Positions 1 through 11,829 of a DNA stretch of 64,000 nucleotides are shown here, piece by piece. This DNA is from Diphasiastrum complanatum (Eukaryota > Streptophyta > Lycopodiopsida > Lycopodiales > Lycopodiaceae), in assembly GCA_029204225.1 (NCBI GenBank), contig CM055095.1, forward strand, positions 37,348,597 to 37,412,596, read 5' to 3'. A program made the position numbers and the translations under genes. Within the stretch, counting starts at the first letter, position 1; every line of letters begins with the position of its first letter. A model generated the notes under the pieces. That model saw only the letters and a list, made by a program, of their open reading frames with translations. It was not told where the DNA came from and made no database searches.

Positions 1-2254
1 TTTGAGGTTGTCTTATAAGCGTTATCAATTGTATAGGAAATAACAAAATTCCAGCTTTCATAGCGTTTCGTTAAAACTTGAATATTTATTTCCATCACAA
101 GCTTGGAGTTATTTATTCCAGCTACTAGGCCAAGTTCAATTTATACTCACTATTATGGCTAGCACACCTTTAGATGCCGTTATGCTTACAGATTATAGTA
201 AGTAAGACAGGTCTAATTACACCATGGGATCTTGTTACAAGTTTGGGCAAAGACCAACAGCAAACAGAGAAGCTTCATGGAATGTTAAAAAGTGAGTCAA
301 AATGGCTTGAACAATGATCAATTTGTCCGTAAAGGACTCATCTACGTTTGGTAACAACACCATCAAAAGCTTGGAAATTTCTCAAGAGTTAGTTTGAAAC
401 AGAAAATATTTCAAGATATTTGTTTCTAAGAAGTAAATTCTTTAAACTTGGAGTGTATGACTCTAAAACTATTTATGACTGTTTGAGTAGGCTAAAAGAT
501 CTAAAAGATCAATTATTAGCTATTGGTGAAAGTATAAGTGCTTGAGAACTTGTAAACATCACGTTACAAGGTCTAAATGATAGCTTCCAACAAGTTGCTA
601 TTAGCATAGCTTTTGGCTGTAAAGATGCTATGACTTTTGGAGAGTTATCAAGACTCTTAATCAAGAAGAAGTTAGGAGAGATGTGTCTTCTAAAGAGTCA
701 TCTAGTCTTGTGTTTCTTGCTAAAGGTAAGAAGAAATTTTCTTGTAATATAGGTCTCAATGGTGATTCCAAAGACAAAGCCGATGGAAACAAAGCAAAGA
801 AGCATGGAGCGTGCAATTGTTGTGGCCAAGAAGGCCATTGGGCCAAACTTTGCCGCAAACGGAAATCAAATCTCAAAAAGGGCAAACGCTATGGAGACCA
901 ACAACTTTGCTAAAGAGGAGAAGTGTGATGGTTTAAACAATCCCACATTCCTCCTTTCTTCTTTAGATCAAAAACACAATGGTTGGTGGATAGAATGAGC
1001 ATGCACACAGCATATGGCAACCTGTAGAGATTGGTTTACTACTTTCAAAGATATAAATGATGAACAAAGGCAAGTGTGCTTAGGTGATGGCGATAAAATA
1101 CCAGTTGAAGGAGTTGGGTCTATCATCACCAATACACCACATCAATCAAGGACAATTAAGCAAGTACTTTACGTTCCTAAGTTATCCCAAAATCTTCTTT
1201 TAGATAGTGCAACTACTTTAAATATCAATTTCATTTCTATGATGATAAGTTCCAAAGATGGAGGTTTGTATAGACGTGATACGAACTCAAATTGCTACAA
1301 GTGTCAAAGATGGAGATTTGTATAGGCTTGATACTAATTCAATATCGTATGCATGTCTATCTTCATCAAATCTAATTCATACAGATATTTGTGATCCTAC
1401 GCAAACAACAACTTTAATAGGTGCTATCTACTTTCTCACGTTTACAGAAGATTTTTCGAGATAATGTTGGATCTATTTCCTAATAGTGAAGCTTTGAGTT
1501 ATTTGAATTTCAAACGGTTTTTGGCTTTAGTTCAAAATCAGACAAGTCAGCATGTCAAAGTGTTACATTCAGATGGTGGGGGTGAATTTATTTCCAATAA
1601 GTTTGATTTGTTTTGCAAGTCCGATGGAATTAAAAGGCAATACACTACCTCCTATACTCCCCAACAGAATGGGGCAGGAGAAGATACAAAATGCACTATT
1701 GTAGAATACACTCGATCCATGATAAAAGCTAAATTTCTTCCAATCCATTTTTGGGCTGAAGCAGTTAACACTATAGTTTATGTAAGAAATAGAACTCCAA
1801 CTACTGCTATAAAGGGAAAACTCCATGCGAAGTATTTATAGATACTAAGCCAAGTGTTTCTCATCTTGGAATCTTTGGAACTACGGCATTTGCATGGATA
1901 CCACATGAAAAGAGAAAGAAATTAGATGATAAGTCTATCAAGTATCTATTCATTGGTTATGGTGACGAACTAAAAAGTATCACATTTGAGATCCTTCAAC
2001 TAAATTTATCTTTCTTAATAGGGATATTGTGTTCGATGAAACATTGTAGGCAAATGAGCTTGATACTTCTAAAGTTGAGACATTAGCAAATGGGAGTGAG
2101 ATTGAATCTACTTCTAATAATCTTAAGGCATCATCAACTTCCACATCAATCACTCCTAAATGGTTTTCTAGGAACATTCAACAAGAAAACTTCATCATTG
2201 GAGAATCTAGTGGTACACCGAGGAGGTCTCAAAGAATTCAAAAACTAGTTGGTA

Positions 2255-3100
2255 TGTCCACTACAGAATACTGTGTACTGACTTTTGGTCAGTTTTCTGT
2301 TTCTGTATCAGCTTATCCACGTTGGACAAGTATTATACTGACACGTGGCATGATCTGTGTGACTCAAAACAGTCCTAGTAGAGTAGAAATCGCCCTATCT
2401 CCACTTTACAAAACTTGTTTTGGATCATTCATCAAAAAATTATGGATAAAAATGTGAAATCCTTCACAAAGTCTTGTAAAAAGTAAACTGATGATTGATT
2501 CTCATTCATGTGAGATAAGTATTGATGTTTGAATATCATTTACATACTATTAGAATAGTACTTATGAAATGAATCAAACAGAAACATTAGATATTCAATG
2601 TACGATGGATTTCATGAAAGAAATCTTCATTTTCTTGAAAATACAAAGAAAATAGAAGAACGTGAGAGAAACTCAAATGTACTGAGCATCTAAATGAAGT
2701 CTATAGCTTTTGTAGAGCGATTTATTGATCTGAATCATTCTCCATTCAGTTTTGATCATTCTCCACTCAAGAACTGTTAGTTCTCCTAATAGACTGCACA
2801 CAGAAAAAATTTCTCCTCTCTACGTTCACTCTCTCTCTCTAGGAGTGTGTTTTTAAAAAGTACATCCTACTCTCTATTTTTAAAAATATTAGAAAAGTCT
2901 AGAAGCTAAACATTCTAGATTATTCTACTCTAATAGGAATTTCTAGAATCTTCTACCACTATGTAAAGTTAACATAGTGTATTATTAAGTAGGACCCATG
3001 AATTTAATTCAATGTATAATAGGGGTCTACTTAATTATTTTGGTATTAATTATTGACCCCTATGATGGCCTCATAATTAAATTACCAACATTTTATATAC
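2255..3100. other. Foreign block inserted in copia element A
   Basis: The copia coding signal stops at about 2250 and resumes at about 3100. The block between shows no recognised protein. A 7-bp inverted repeat brackets it: GTTGGTA at 2248-2254 and TACCAAC at 3083-3089. Inside are an inverted repeat at 2984-2997/3022-3035 (ATTAAGTAGGACCC against GGGGTCTACTTAAT) and a short CT run near 2830. It could be a non-autonomous element or a solo LTR; I cannot decide which. Confidence 0.45.
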
Positions 3101-3457
3101 GTGACAATAAAGCACCTCTGGTGCAAAGGGGTTTTCTCAAATAGGACTAGATTATGGGGACACATTCTCACTAGTTGCAAAAATGACTTTCATTCAAATG
3201 TTCGTTGCTCCTTTTGTTCAATTTGGCTAGTGCATTCTTGAATGGTTTTCTTGAGGACGTATATGTTGGATATATTCAAAGTTTTAAATCATTACTAGGA
3301 TGCTAATTCCAAACAACACATAGGGGGGACAAATGGTGGATCAAACCTAGCCAACCAACTCTATATCAAACAGACCACCTTACATACTAATAATTCAAGG
3401 TCAAACAATGGGGGCATGGCATACTTCGCCCCTTAAACAAGTTCTGTCCTTATTAGA

Positions 3458-3625
3458 ACTTATTTAGGGAAGTTCTTTCTAAGGCTCTCCAGTTGTTCCC
3501 AAGAGTCACCATCATCTGAATGACCTTTCCATCGAACCAAATGCTTGAATAATTATACGATTACGTAATTGTTTAGTTCTAGTATACAAGATTTTTCGGG
3601 TTCAAATTTAGTCACACCAAATGAT
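3458..3625 (-). mobile_element. Ty3/gypsy chromovirus fragment, integrase C-terminus and chromodomain, nested in copia A
   Basis: The minus strand reads a chromodomain tail with the motifs LVRWKGHSDDGDSWEQLE and RKNFPK, preceded by ILYTRTKQLRNR. That is the usual end of a chromovirus pol protein (HLVRWKG...SWE). The surrounding block, about 3280-3910, interrupts the RT of copia A in antisense, so it arrived after copia A or by rearrangement. It is a fossil fragment only. Confidence 0.8.
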
Positions 3626-5002
3626 TCCTTTGATATGTCCCATAGATGTCAAAAACCAAGGTGATCCCCGTCACAGAAACTTTTCTTATGTCGACTTACG
3701 TGAAATACCAGGAGTACCTGATTCCTTCCAGAACGTCTACTTGCGCCATCTTTTTAAGAATTTTGTACAGTCCTCTATATCAAGCAGACAACTTGTAATG
3801 CTTGTCGATATGCATTACTTTAGAATCCTTCGGGACTATATCCAATTCCCTACTTGAAAATCTCAAGGCAATCTTTTAGCATAATGTGTGTCCCTATCTC
3901 GGGCACTTTGACATTTGGAGTAATCAAAAGAACTAAAGATCAAAGACATTTATGGTACATGAGGATTGACACATACCTTGAGGAGCTTGGCTTTCAGAGG
4001 CAGTTCGGAGCCTACACTTTATGTTTTGATAGCGATTGTCATATTGTGATTGTAGTGATATATGTGGATGATCTTGTTATCACAAGTTCGGATCATGGTA
4101 TGACTCAGAATATCAAGAAAGATCTCTCATCAGAGTTCTACATGAAAGGTCTTGGTTCACTTCAATACTTCTTTGGGATTAATGTATGGAGAATAGCACG
4201 TGGGCTATTTATTTCTCAATCTAAGTATGCTCATGAACTTCTTGAAAAGTTCAATATGTCAGAGTGCAAACCTATTTCTACACCATATGATAGTGGATGT
4301 AAGCAGGATGTAGATGAGACATTATATAGAAAGCTTGTTGAAAGCTTAATCTATCTAACTACTACGAGACCAGATATTGCTTATGCTATCAGTATGGTTA
4401 GTCAGTTTATGGCTAAGCCTAGGCAGGTTCACTGGAGAGCTGCTAAGCGAGTACTCATATATATCCAGGGTACATTGAGGTTTGGTATTCTCTATGGGAG
4501 ACAGATGTTTTGCAATTACAAGGATATGTGGATGATGATTGGGCTGGAGATCCAAGAAGACCAAAGATCTACAAAAGGTTATGTTTTTAGTCTTGGTTCT
4601 AGTGCTATGTCTTGGAGTTCAAAGAAGGAGCATACTAATCACATTATCATCCACAGAGGCTGAGTATCGGGCTACTACGAGTGCAACAAGTGAAGCAACA
4701 TGGTTACGAAGGATTCTACAAAATTTTCATATGGTACAAGATACACCTACCGTACTTCAGTGCAATAATCAGAATTGTATTAAATTGGCAAAGAATCCAG
4801 TTTTTCATAACAAGAAAAAGCACATTGAAGTACAACACCACTTCATCAGAGAGAAGATTCAAAGTGAAGTGGAGCTTATCTATTGTCCTACAGAAGAGCA
4901 AGTTGCGGATCTCTTTACCAAAGGACTTGGCAAAGAAAAGTTTTAGAAGTTTAGAGAACCTCTAGGAGTAATAGATAACAAAGTAAACATTAAGGAAGAG
5001 TG

Positions 5003-5293
<291 letters not shown>

Positions 5294-5522
5294 ATACAAT
5301 TGGGATTTCTATCACAGACCTTCCATCGGGCACCCATGAGTATATCAGACGCTTTCTCTATAGAGCATACCTGAGCCGGACATGGCAAGGACAGCTCGGG
5401 GTCAAACCCGACTATTATAGGACAACTTTCTGGAGCTAGACACAGTTGGATTTCCAGTTTTGCCACACTATCTCACCTCAGGACTATCTCATGGGCTCCG
5501 ATTTATTCTGGGCTAGTTCCGA

Positions 5523-6098
5523 GTGTCCTCACACCAGTTGGCGATTGAGACTCGACGCTTCCAGGGTACCCCACGAGAGGAGCAGCTTTGTCAGTCATGT
5601 TCATTATCTATGGTTGAGACAGAGGAGCATTTCCTTTTCACATGTCCAGTTTACTATGAGATCAGAGGGCGATATCATTGCCTATTTCGTCAGACACCTG
5701 TTACATTACGGTCCCTAATCTCATATGAGGACCCTAGATGTGTGGCACCTATGATACGTGAGATGTCCCTCCTGCGTCAGGACCTATGTCAGACAGCTCA
5801 GCACACCTATCCAGACACACAGTCTCAGATGACATCCTTCTTCTCTCGCCGGAGATCACGCCCTGATGCAGACATGACTGACAGCGATTGCGACGACATT
5901 CCCAGACCTAGGATGCAGAGACGACGCACCACCCAGCCTCAGGCGGTCACGAGAGTTACACGCCCTACTAGACCTCTTACACACAGACACACTATACATG
6001 CTCCTACTCACAGGCGACGTCAACGGGCTCCTGCACTTCCTCATGCTACAGCTCGCATTACATCCTTCTACAGCGCCAGTACAGACCTGGCATCTTGA
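5523..6098 (+). CDS. LINE ORF2 C-terminal tail, copy 1: zinc finger plus PIP-box motif (partial)
   Basis: This is the last 191 codons of a LINE ORF2, open to its stop. Residues 23-41 form a CX2CX9HX4C zinc-finger-like motif (CQSC...EHFLFTC), typical of the C-terminus of EN-RT LINE proteins (zf-RVT type). Residues 100-107 read QSQMTSFF, a canonical PCNA-interacting peptide pattern (QxxMxxFF). A basic run SRRRSR and then an acidic stretch follow. A histidine/arginine-rich segment leads to RITSFYS and the C-terminal end. The Met at 5523 is only the first ATG in the open stretch; homology (LAIET) continues across it, so it is not a true start. The protein would act in target-primed reverse transcription; the PCNA role is inferred from the motif. 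Confidence 0.75.
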   Translation: MSSHQLAIETRRFQGTPREEQLCQSCSLSMVETEEHFLFTCPVYYEIRGRYHCLFRQTPVTLRSLISYEDPRCVAPMIREMSLLRQDLCQTAQHTYPDTQSQMTSFFSRRRSRPDADMTDSDCDDIPRPRMQRRRTTQPQAVTRVTRPTRPLTHRHTIHAPTHRRRQRAPALPHATARITSFYSASTDLAS

Positions 6099-6250
6099 CA
6101 TGGATACATTTGACTACCATGCACAAACATTATCATTTATGTAGTTATCTGAACTTGCACTAGATGTTTCTTTTTTTCTTTATTACAGTTTTTGGAGTCG
6201 TTTATACGCTCCACGGTTACCACATACTTGACATGTATTTCCTTAGTCTT

Positions 6251-6267
6251 ATATGCCTTTTGGCATG
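6251..6267 (+). other. LINE 3' UTR stem-loop, copy 1
   Basis: ATGCC-TTTT-GGCAT, a 5-bp stem with a 4-nt loop, lies about 20 nt before the TC tail. The same structure is present in copy 2, and in copy 3 with a compensating base-pair change. LINE 3' stem-loops are known to be recognised by the RT in some families. Confidence 0.65.
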
Positions 6268-6284
6268 GAAAAGACATAAATAAA

Positions 6285-6286
<2 letters not shown>

Positions 6287-6368
<82 letters not shown>
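6287..6368. repeat. (TC)n microsatellite 2, tail of LINE copy 1
   Basis: An 82-bp TC tract directly after ATAAATAAAGC of copy 1. It ends at 6368 where the RT sequence of copy 2 begins abruptly. Confidence 0.97.
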
Positions 6369-6371
<3 letters not shown>

Positions 6372-6453
6372 CAGAGGCTTTGGGATCGTGGCTTCCAGGA
6401 GGATATCATACAGGCAGTTGTGGCATTGTACAGACGAGTTATTGGCCGGATAG

Positions 6454-7005
6454 CTAGCTATTGAGACGGGGAGGTTCCATGGTATTCCCAAAGTGGAGCG
6501 GATTTGCCAGTTGTGCTCCCTCGGTGAGGTGGAGTCTGAGGAGCATTTTATCTTCAGATGCCCAGTATATTATGAGATCAGAGGGAGATATCACTGCTTG
6601 TTTCAAGACATACCTACCACTCTACGTTCTCTCATAGCCTATGAGGACCCACGGTGTGTCGCGCCGATAGTACACGAGATGTTCATATTGCGGAGAGATC
6701 TACACGGGACATCCCAGCACATTACATCTCAGTCATTGATCACTTCATTCTTTACTAGACGGAGATCACGTGTCTCAGTACCCGAGGATGATGACTACTA
6801 CGACGACGAGGATGACAGTCGCTTACATGCCCACAGAGATCAGAGACGATGTACTACCCATACTGCCAGGATAGCCATAACTCATATACAGAGACATACT
6901 ACACACGCTCATGCTCATAGACGACACCAGCAGGCTCCAGCGCTTTCTCATGTTGCGGCTCGCATTACATCTTTCTACAGCACCAACACAGACTTGACAT
7001 CTTGA
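6454..7005 (+). CDS. LINE ORF2 C-terminal tail, copy 2: zinc finger plus PIP-box motif (partial)
   Basis: The open stretch runs from LAIETGR to a stop at 7005. CX2CX9HX4C (CQLC...EHFIFRC) occupies 6505-6561. The segment CPVYYEIRGRYHCLF is the same as in copy 1. The PIP box QSLITSFF lies at 6730-6753, followed by basic TRRRSR and an acidic EDDDYYDDEDD run. The C-terminus RITSFYSTNTD parallels copy 1. The stretch between finger and PIP box aligns well with copy 1 while the acidic run varies, as expected for a protein under selection in the source element. The ATG at 6493 is internal and is not the true start. Confidence 0.75.
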   Translation, partial: LAIETGRFHGIPKVERICQLCSLGEVESEEHFIFRCPVYYEIRGRYHCLFQDIPTTLRSLIAYEDPRCVAPIVHEMFILRRDLHGTSQHITSQSLITSFFTRRRSRVSVPEDDDYYDDEDDSRLHAHRDQRRCTTHTARIAITHIQRHTTHAHAHRRHQQAPALSHVAARITSFYSTNTDLTS

Positions 7006-7123
7006 TTGCAGATGATTACTTGTTTATTTAGTTGATACTAGTTGTTTTCTTTATTTCAGTTTTGGAGACGTTCTATGCGCTCCCATGGTTACTACACACT
7101 TGACATGTACCTCATTAGTCTTA

Positions 7124-7139
7124 TATGCCTTTTGGCATG
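7124..7139 (+). other. LINE 3' UTR stem-loop, copy 2
   Basis: ATGCC-TTTT-GGCAT, identical to the copy 1 stem-loop and at the same distance from the TC tail. Confidence 0.65.
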
Positions 7140-7154
7140 GACAAGACATTAATA

Positions 7155-7439
<285 letters not shown>

Positions 7440-8121
7440 TATTCACCGGCCCCTTACTCACTTTTCGCTCTACTGCTCTTATATCGCCTGCGTAAGGGGC
7501 ATGCTGCCTTGTTACATATGGAGAGAGTGTGTACTACTTACCATATTCATGATCCTGCTACCAGAGACCACCTTTTCTCTACAGTAGTCTCACCTGTCGC
7601 TATGCACTCGGCGGAGGTCTAGTGCCCAAGGATATCTCAGGGTACTTGGAGAGACATCACTCGTCTGCAGATCACCATGTTAGGAGGATGATTCGTGCGA
7701 AGCCGTCAGTTCCTCATGAGATTCTTTTAGCGGAGTTCGCCTCACTCCCCATGGTGGTAGAGGCTATGTTTCAGATTGTTACCTTTCTACATTGACTTGA
7801 GACCATGGATACTCACAGATACGTGATGGCAACGCTTACTTCTTCCCAGACTATAGCTGGACAACAGGCTTGGTATGGTGATGTGGTGGCTTTCTTTCAG
7901 TCATGGGGCTTCTCGATGCTGGATCTCCCACGGGGAGCTCATACATTTATCAAATAGCAGCTGTATTGGAGATATTGTCACATAGTATGGGATCGTCCTG
8001 ACCATGAGAGAGTCAAGCTTACATTCTATGGCACACATATCTTACGCAGAGACAGTTTGGGACTCCCTGTTAGACCTTTATATATCTCTCTCTTCCTCTT
8101 TCTTTTGGGCTCCGATACAGA

Positions 8122-8589
8122 TTGGGACAGTTACGAGTCTCTTCGCATCAGCTTGCTATTGAGACAGGCAGATATTCAGGCATTTTGAGAGAGCATCGGA
8201 TATGCCAGATATGCACATTGGGTGTAGTGGAGGATGAGTTTCATTTTATCTTCATATGCCCTACATACTATGAGATACGTGGCCAATATCACCGTTTATA
8301 TCGTGACACCCCTATTACCCTCAGTACATTTTTGGAGTATCAGGATCCCAGATGTGTCGGCCTTTTACTATGAGAGATGCTTATGTTGAGAGCCTCTTTG
8401 CTACCATTGGAGAGTATTACTGATTCTAGCCAGCATCTCATTACTAGCTTCTTTCAGAAGCGGGAGCGCGATGACCTATCAGATGATGAGGCAGTCATAC
8501 CGGTGAGGGCGAAGGCCCAGCGTGCACAGCCACCACCTCTTGCCAGATCTACGCGCGCCTCTAGAGCTACCAGAGCCCCTCGATCATAG
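8122..8589 (+). pseudogene. LINE ORF2 C-terminal tail, copy 3: zinc finger and PIP box, interrupted
   Basis: The zinc finger CQIC...FHFIFIC is followed by CPTYYEIRGQYHRLY and YQDPRCVG, matching copies 1 and 2. A stop at 8371-8373 and a frame change separate this from the tail at 8377-8589. That tail carries QHLITSFF at 8431-8454, then basic QKRERDD and an acidic DLSDDE run. After another stop, the residues IRRFF align with the terminal RITSFY of the other copies. Confidence 0.7.
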
Positions 8590-8879
8590 CCCACAGCTGC
8601 TATGGGTATCAGACGCTTTTTTCGAGATTGATATTTATCCTTTTACTTTCCTCAGCAGAGCAGGCGGTTAAGCTCTTGCACCTGTACCCTCTTCAGAGCT
8701 GGAGGTTAAGCGTTTGTGTATCTGCTCTTTTATGCATTTTATGATTCTATATTGGCTATGTCTTTTCCTAGCTCGAGAGAGTTCTATTTTGTCTTTTCCA
8801 TTTAGACTAGTGTTTTTTATTATGTTGTCCGACATGGACAGTAATCCTACGAGACATGTACTTATTCATTCTGTCTTAT

Positions 8880-8893
8880 GTGCCCTTGGGCAC
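8880..8893 (+). other. LINE 3' UTR stem-loop, copy 3, with compensating change
   Basis: GTGCC-CTTG-GGCAC replaces ATGCC-TTTT-GGCAT. The first stem pair is G-C instead of A-T, so both sides changed together. It sits the same distance before the ACATTAATA segment as in copies 1 and 2. Confidence 0.65.
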
Positions 8894-8915
8894 TCAACAG
8901 ACATTAATACATTTT

Positions 8916-9130
8916 CTTTCTTTTCTTTCTTTCTTTCTTTATTTCTCTCTCTCTGCGGGCTTATTTCTCTCTGCCTCCCTGCACTTCCCTCCCTCAGGCA
9001 CTCACTCGCTCTCTCTATCTCTACCTCCCTGCTCTTCCCTCCATTGCTATTCCCTCCCTCGGGCGCTCGCTCGCTCTCTTTGTCTCTCCCCCTCCCTGTC
9101 TCCCCCACTCCCTCCCTCTCTCCATTGCAT
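8916..9130. repeat. TTTC/TC/CCCTC pyrimidine-rich tract
   Basis: TTTC repeats, then TC, then CCCTC-rich low-complexity DNA. It is the decayed tail region of LINE copy 3, possibly merging with older flanking sequence. Open frames here are compositional. Confidence 0.85.
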
Positions 9131-11779
9131 GGTATGTCATGCAAAGCTGATCAATATAGGTAGCAAGTGATTCAATTTTCATACTGTTGCCCACAACAAC
9201 ACTTCAAGAACCTGCAAGCTGACACAAGTTTCTATTAATTAGCCTTTATCATATTCTCTGGGAGCACAGTCTAATTATTGGTTTCCCCATACAGGAGCCA
9301 CGCTTCTCATCCGTAAAGGTGATCGCTTCTCATCCCTAAAGGTGATGGTATGAAAGGTCCGGAGAGAATTCAGGGAGATTAATGTGTTGCACTTCTCACA
9401 AGCGGCTAGCCCACCGCTTGCTTGCGTTCCGATTCCTTGGCACCTATCACACTCACAACTCACTGATCACACTCACAATTCTTGGGACTTGTGAAAATCG
9501 GAATTGTTGTGAAAAGAGTACATTATAGCTTGTTGGAGAAAGGAAATCAAGAGCTTTATAATGGTGTCTTTGCATGTCAAAAATAATGTTTGAGCGGAGA
9601 CTTTTGACTAAATGAACTATTCTCAGGCAACTCTTTGTCCTTTAAGTCGTGTAGGCTATTTTGAGCACCCTCCCTAAATTTGATGTTGTTTTGTGAGCTA
9701 GGGTAGTAGGGCAGACCCCTCTATGATCATTTTGGACCATTCTATCCAATAAATTCCCTAGCTTATCCCTCCTCTTACACGTACATGGGTGTGGAGAAGC
9801 GAGACTTACTACCTCTATGCTTTTTGGAGTTCAAGGTGAGGGAAAGGGCGCTATAGAGAGAAAATTCTATTGCCATCTTCCTATGATTCTATCATCTATG
9901 AGGAGAATGTCCATCTCCAATAGTAGATCGCCAAACGGAAAGGGGCAAATTCTACGCCCTAGAAATGTGGTTGATAAGTGGTGATGGTTTCTTTTCTTCT
10001 GTTTTCTTGTGGGTTTCTTCTAGTGCTAGGTGTTTGGTTTGCAATGTCACTATGAGTTAAATAGGAAAATTTCTTTCCTATACCTGCTTGAAGCTCGAGT
10101 TGCATGTAGGCTTGCAGCACATTTTTTATGCTTAGATCCGAAGATTCCCTCTTTTCAAGAATCAAAGCCTTCATTGAGGTGCTGAATGTACTGTGCGCCC
10201 TCCCTGATTGCCAAAATTACCAAGCAATTGAATGGCTACTACAACCTATATTGTACCTTTAAAGGAGTGCATGTCGATATTGTCACATAGATCAAAATTA
10301 ATTGTCTCATACTTATTGAGTTGAGCTCCAAAAGAGCTTCAAAGTCGGCCAGACATTGCTTGCTTCCATCAAGGTAGACAGCAACTTCTCCCTTTACTAT
10401 GAATCAGAAATCTGAGGTCCACCACAAATCATGGTAATTTGTACCAGTCCCTTAAATTGGTTTAGTTTTACTTGCAACATACATGGCATCATCCGTCGCA
10501 GCTTGACACAATCCTGTCACAATCATCTACTTGACGATATATCCTTAAGTACTTTTGCATAACTAGGTAGCAAACAAAGTGTAAGGTGGATGCGTCAGCT
10601 TACTTGATGTCACATTCAATGAGAAAAGTTATATCTGCATACAAATATACATAGGCCATGCAAAGAAATATACTTAGAGACTCTAAAAAACGAACTGGTT
10701 CACTGGTTGTCTTGTCTAATGACACAAAGTACGTCCCTTGAGAATGAACTAATGAGAGTGGACAACTATGCTGCACCTGTAACGACGAAAACGTTCCCTG
10801 TCTTCTGCATCCATATAATCGCCATCATGTTGGATATCAGGAGATTCCTCGCGAGGAGGTTCAACCGTTGTGTCCACGTCCATCTGACGCTGCTAGAGTT
10901 TTTTGACTTGGCTGGGAGTTCTTTTCTCGAATTGGATCTACCAAAATGAAAAAAGAACATACTGGATCACTACTATGCCACAATCTCAAAATCAGAGATT
11001 CTACACTGTGACTCAAAATATGCATTATGTTAGGAAAAAAATGTTAAAGCATCCACTAGTTCGCATTGAACTTCCACAAAAAAAATTACCCAACGTAAAC
11101 AAATGTTAAAGCAGCCACTAGTTTACACTTATAATAGACTTAGCTGAAATTATGTATAGTCAACTGGAATGTCGAAAGACATGAAATAGTAGAGGTTTCC
11201 TAAAAAACGTATCTGGAGCCTTTGCAAAACCCTAAAGAAGAGGAAAGAGATACTTGAAAGTTCAGGAGCTCCCTAGCATATTTTCAGTTCATGAGCAATA
11301 TCCTGCTTTTAGAAACAGCATGATTTTAGAAATGCAGCTAAACAAAATGACGGATATATCGTCTTCTCCACGTGAATCACTCTGACTCTACATGAGCTCA
11401 CCAGGCAATAACGCAATGCAGCAACAGAAGAGCGTGTAGAAGGGAGCAGGGAGCTCGAGATGTGATTTCTCCTGAATTTGCATTCATTCCCGAACAGACA
11501 ATCTCAAAGCCTTATGCCTTGCGCGCGCTCGCGCTCTCTCTCTCTCACTCTCTCTCTCTCGTAGCAAAACCCAAAACCCAAAATCCTTGAAGGCATTAGG
11601 GAAGGAGGAGGAGAGTTCATTTCATATTCTACCACCCAAGGAGTCGTAGGTGAGACCTAGAGGAAAGCTCTAGCCGAATAATCTTTGTTGGGCATATTGT
11701 CATTTGCCTAGGCTACTTCCACCGGGTGATGAGTGCACTCGCTTTTTTCTTTACAATCATTATGAAACTAAATCGTCAT
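9131..11779. other. Stretch without recognisable genes
   Basis: No protein family is recognisable on either strand. A 23-bp near-direct duplication (CGCTTCTCATCC-TAAAGGTGAT) lies at about 9301-9347. A direct repeat of about 24 bp (AATGTTAAAGCA-CCACTAGTT) lies at about 11040 and 11101. A short GC/CT run (GCGCGCGCTCGCGC then CT repeats) lies at 11520-11560. Nothing else stands out. Confidence 0.6.
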
Positions 11780-11829
11780 TTAAAAAGTGCTATTTGTCTC
11801 TAAAATACCGAATCCGTTTAATTTTGGAA

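Noticed and set aside
5523-7005. Two similar adjacent frames as a tandem host gene pair
   Set aside because: The zinc finger type, RT sequence beside copy 2, shared 3' UTR and TC tails identify them as LINE ORF2 tails, not host genes.
8714-9170. Serine/leucine/proline-rich frames
   Set aside because: They come from low-complexity pyrimidine-rich DNA in the LINE tail region.
11560-11585. AAAACCCAAAACCCAAAATCC as a telomere-like repeat
   Set aside because: It does not match the plant TTTAGGG unit and spans under four loose repeats.
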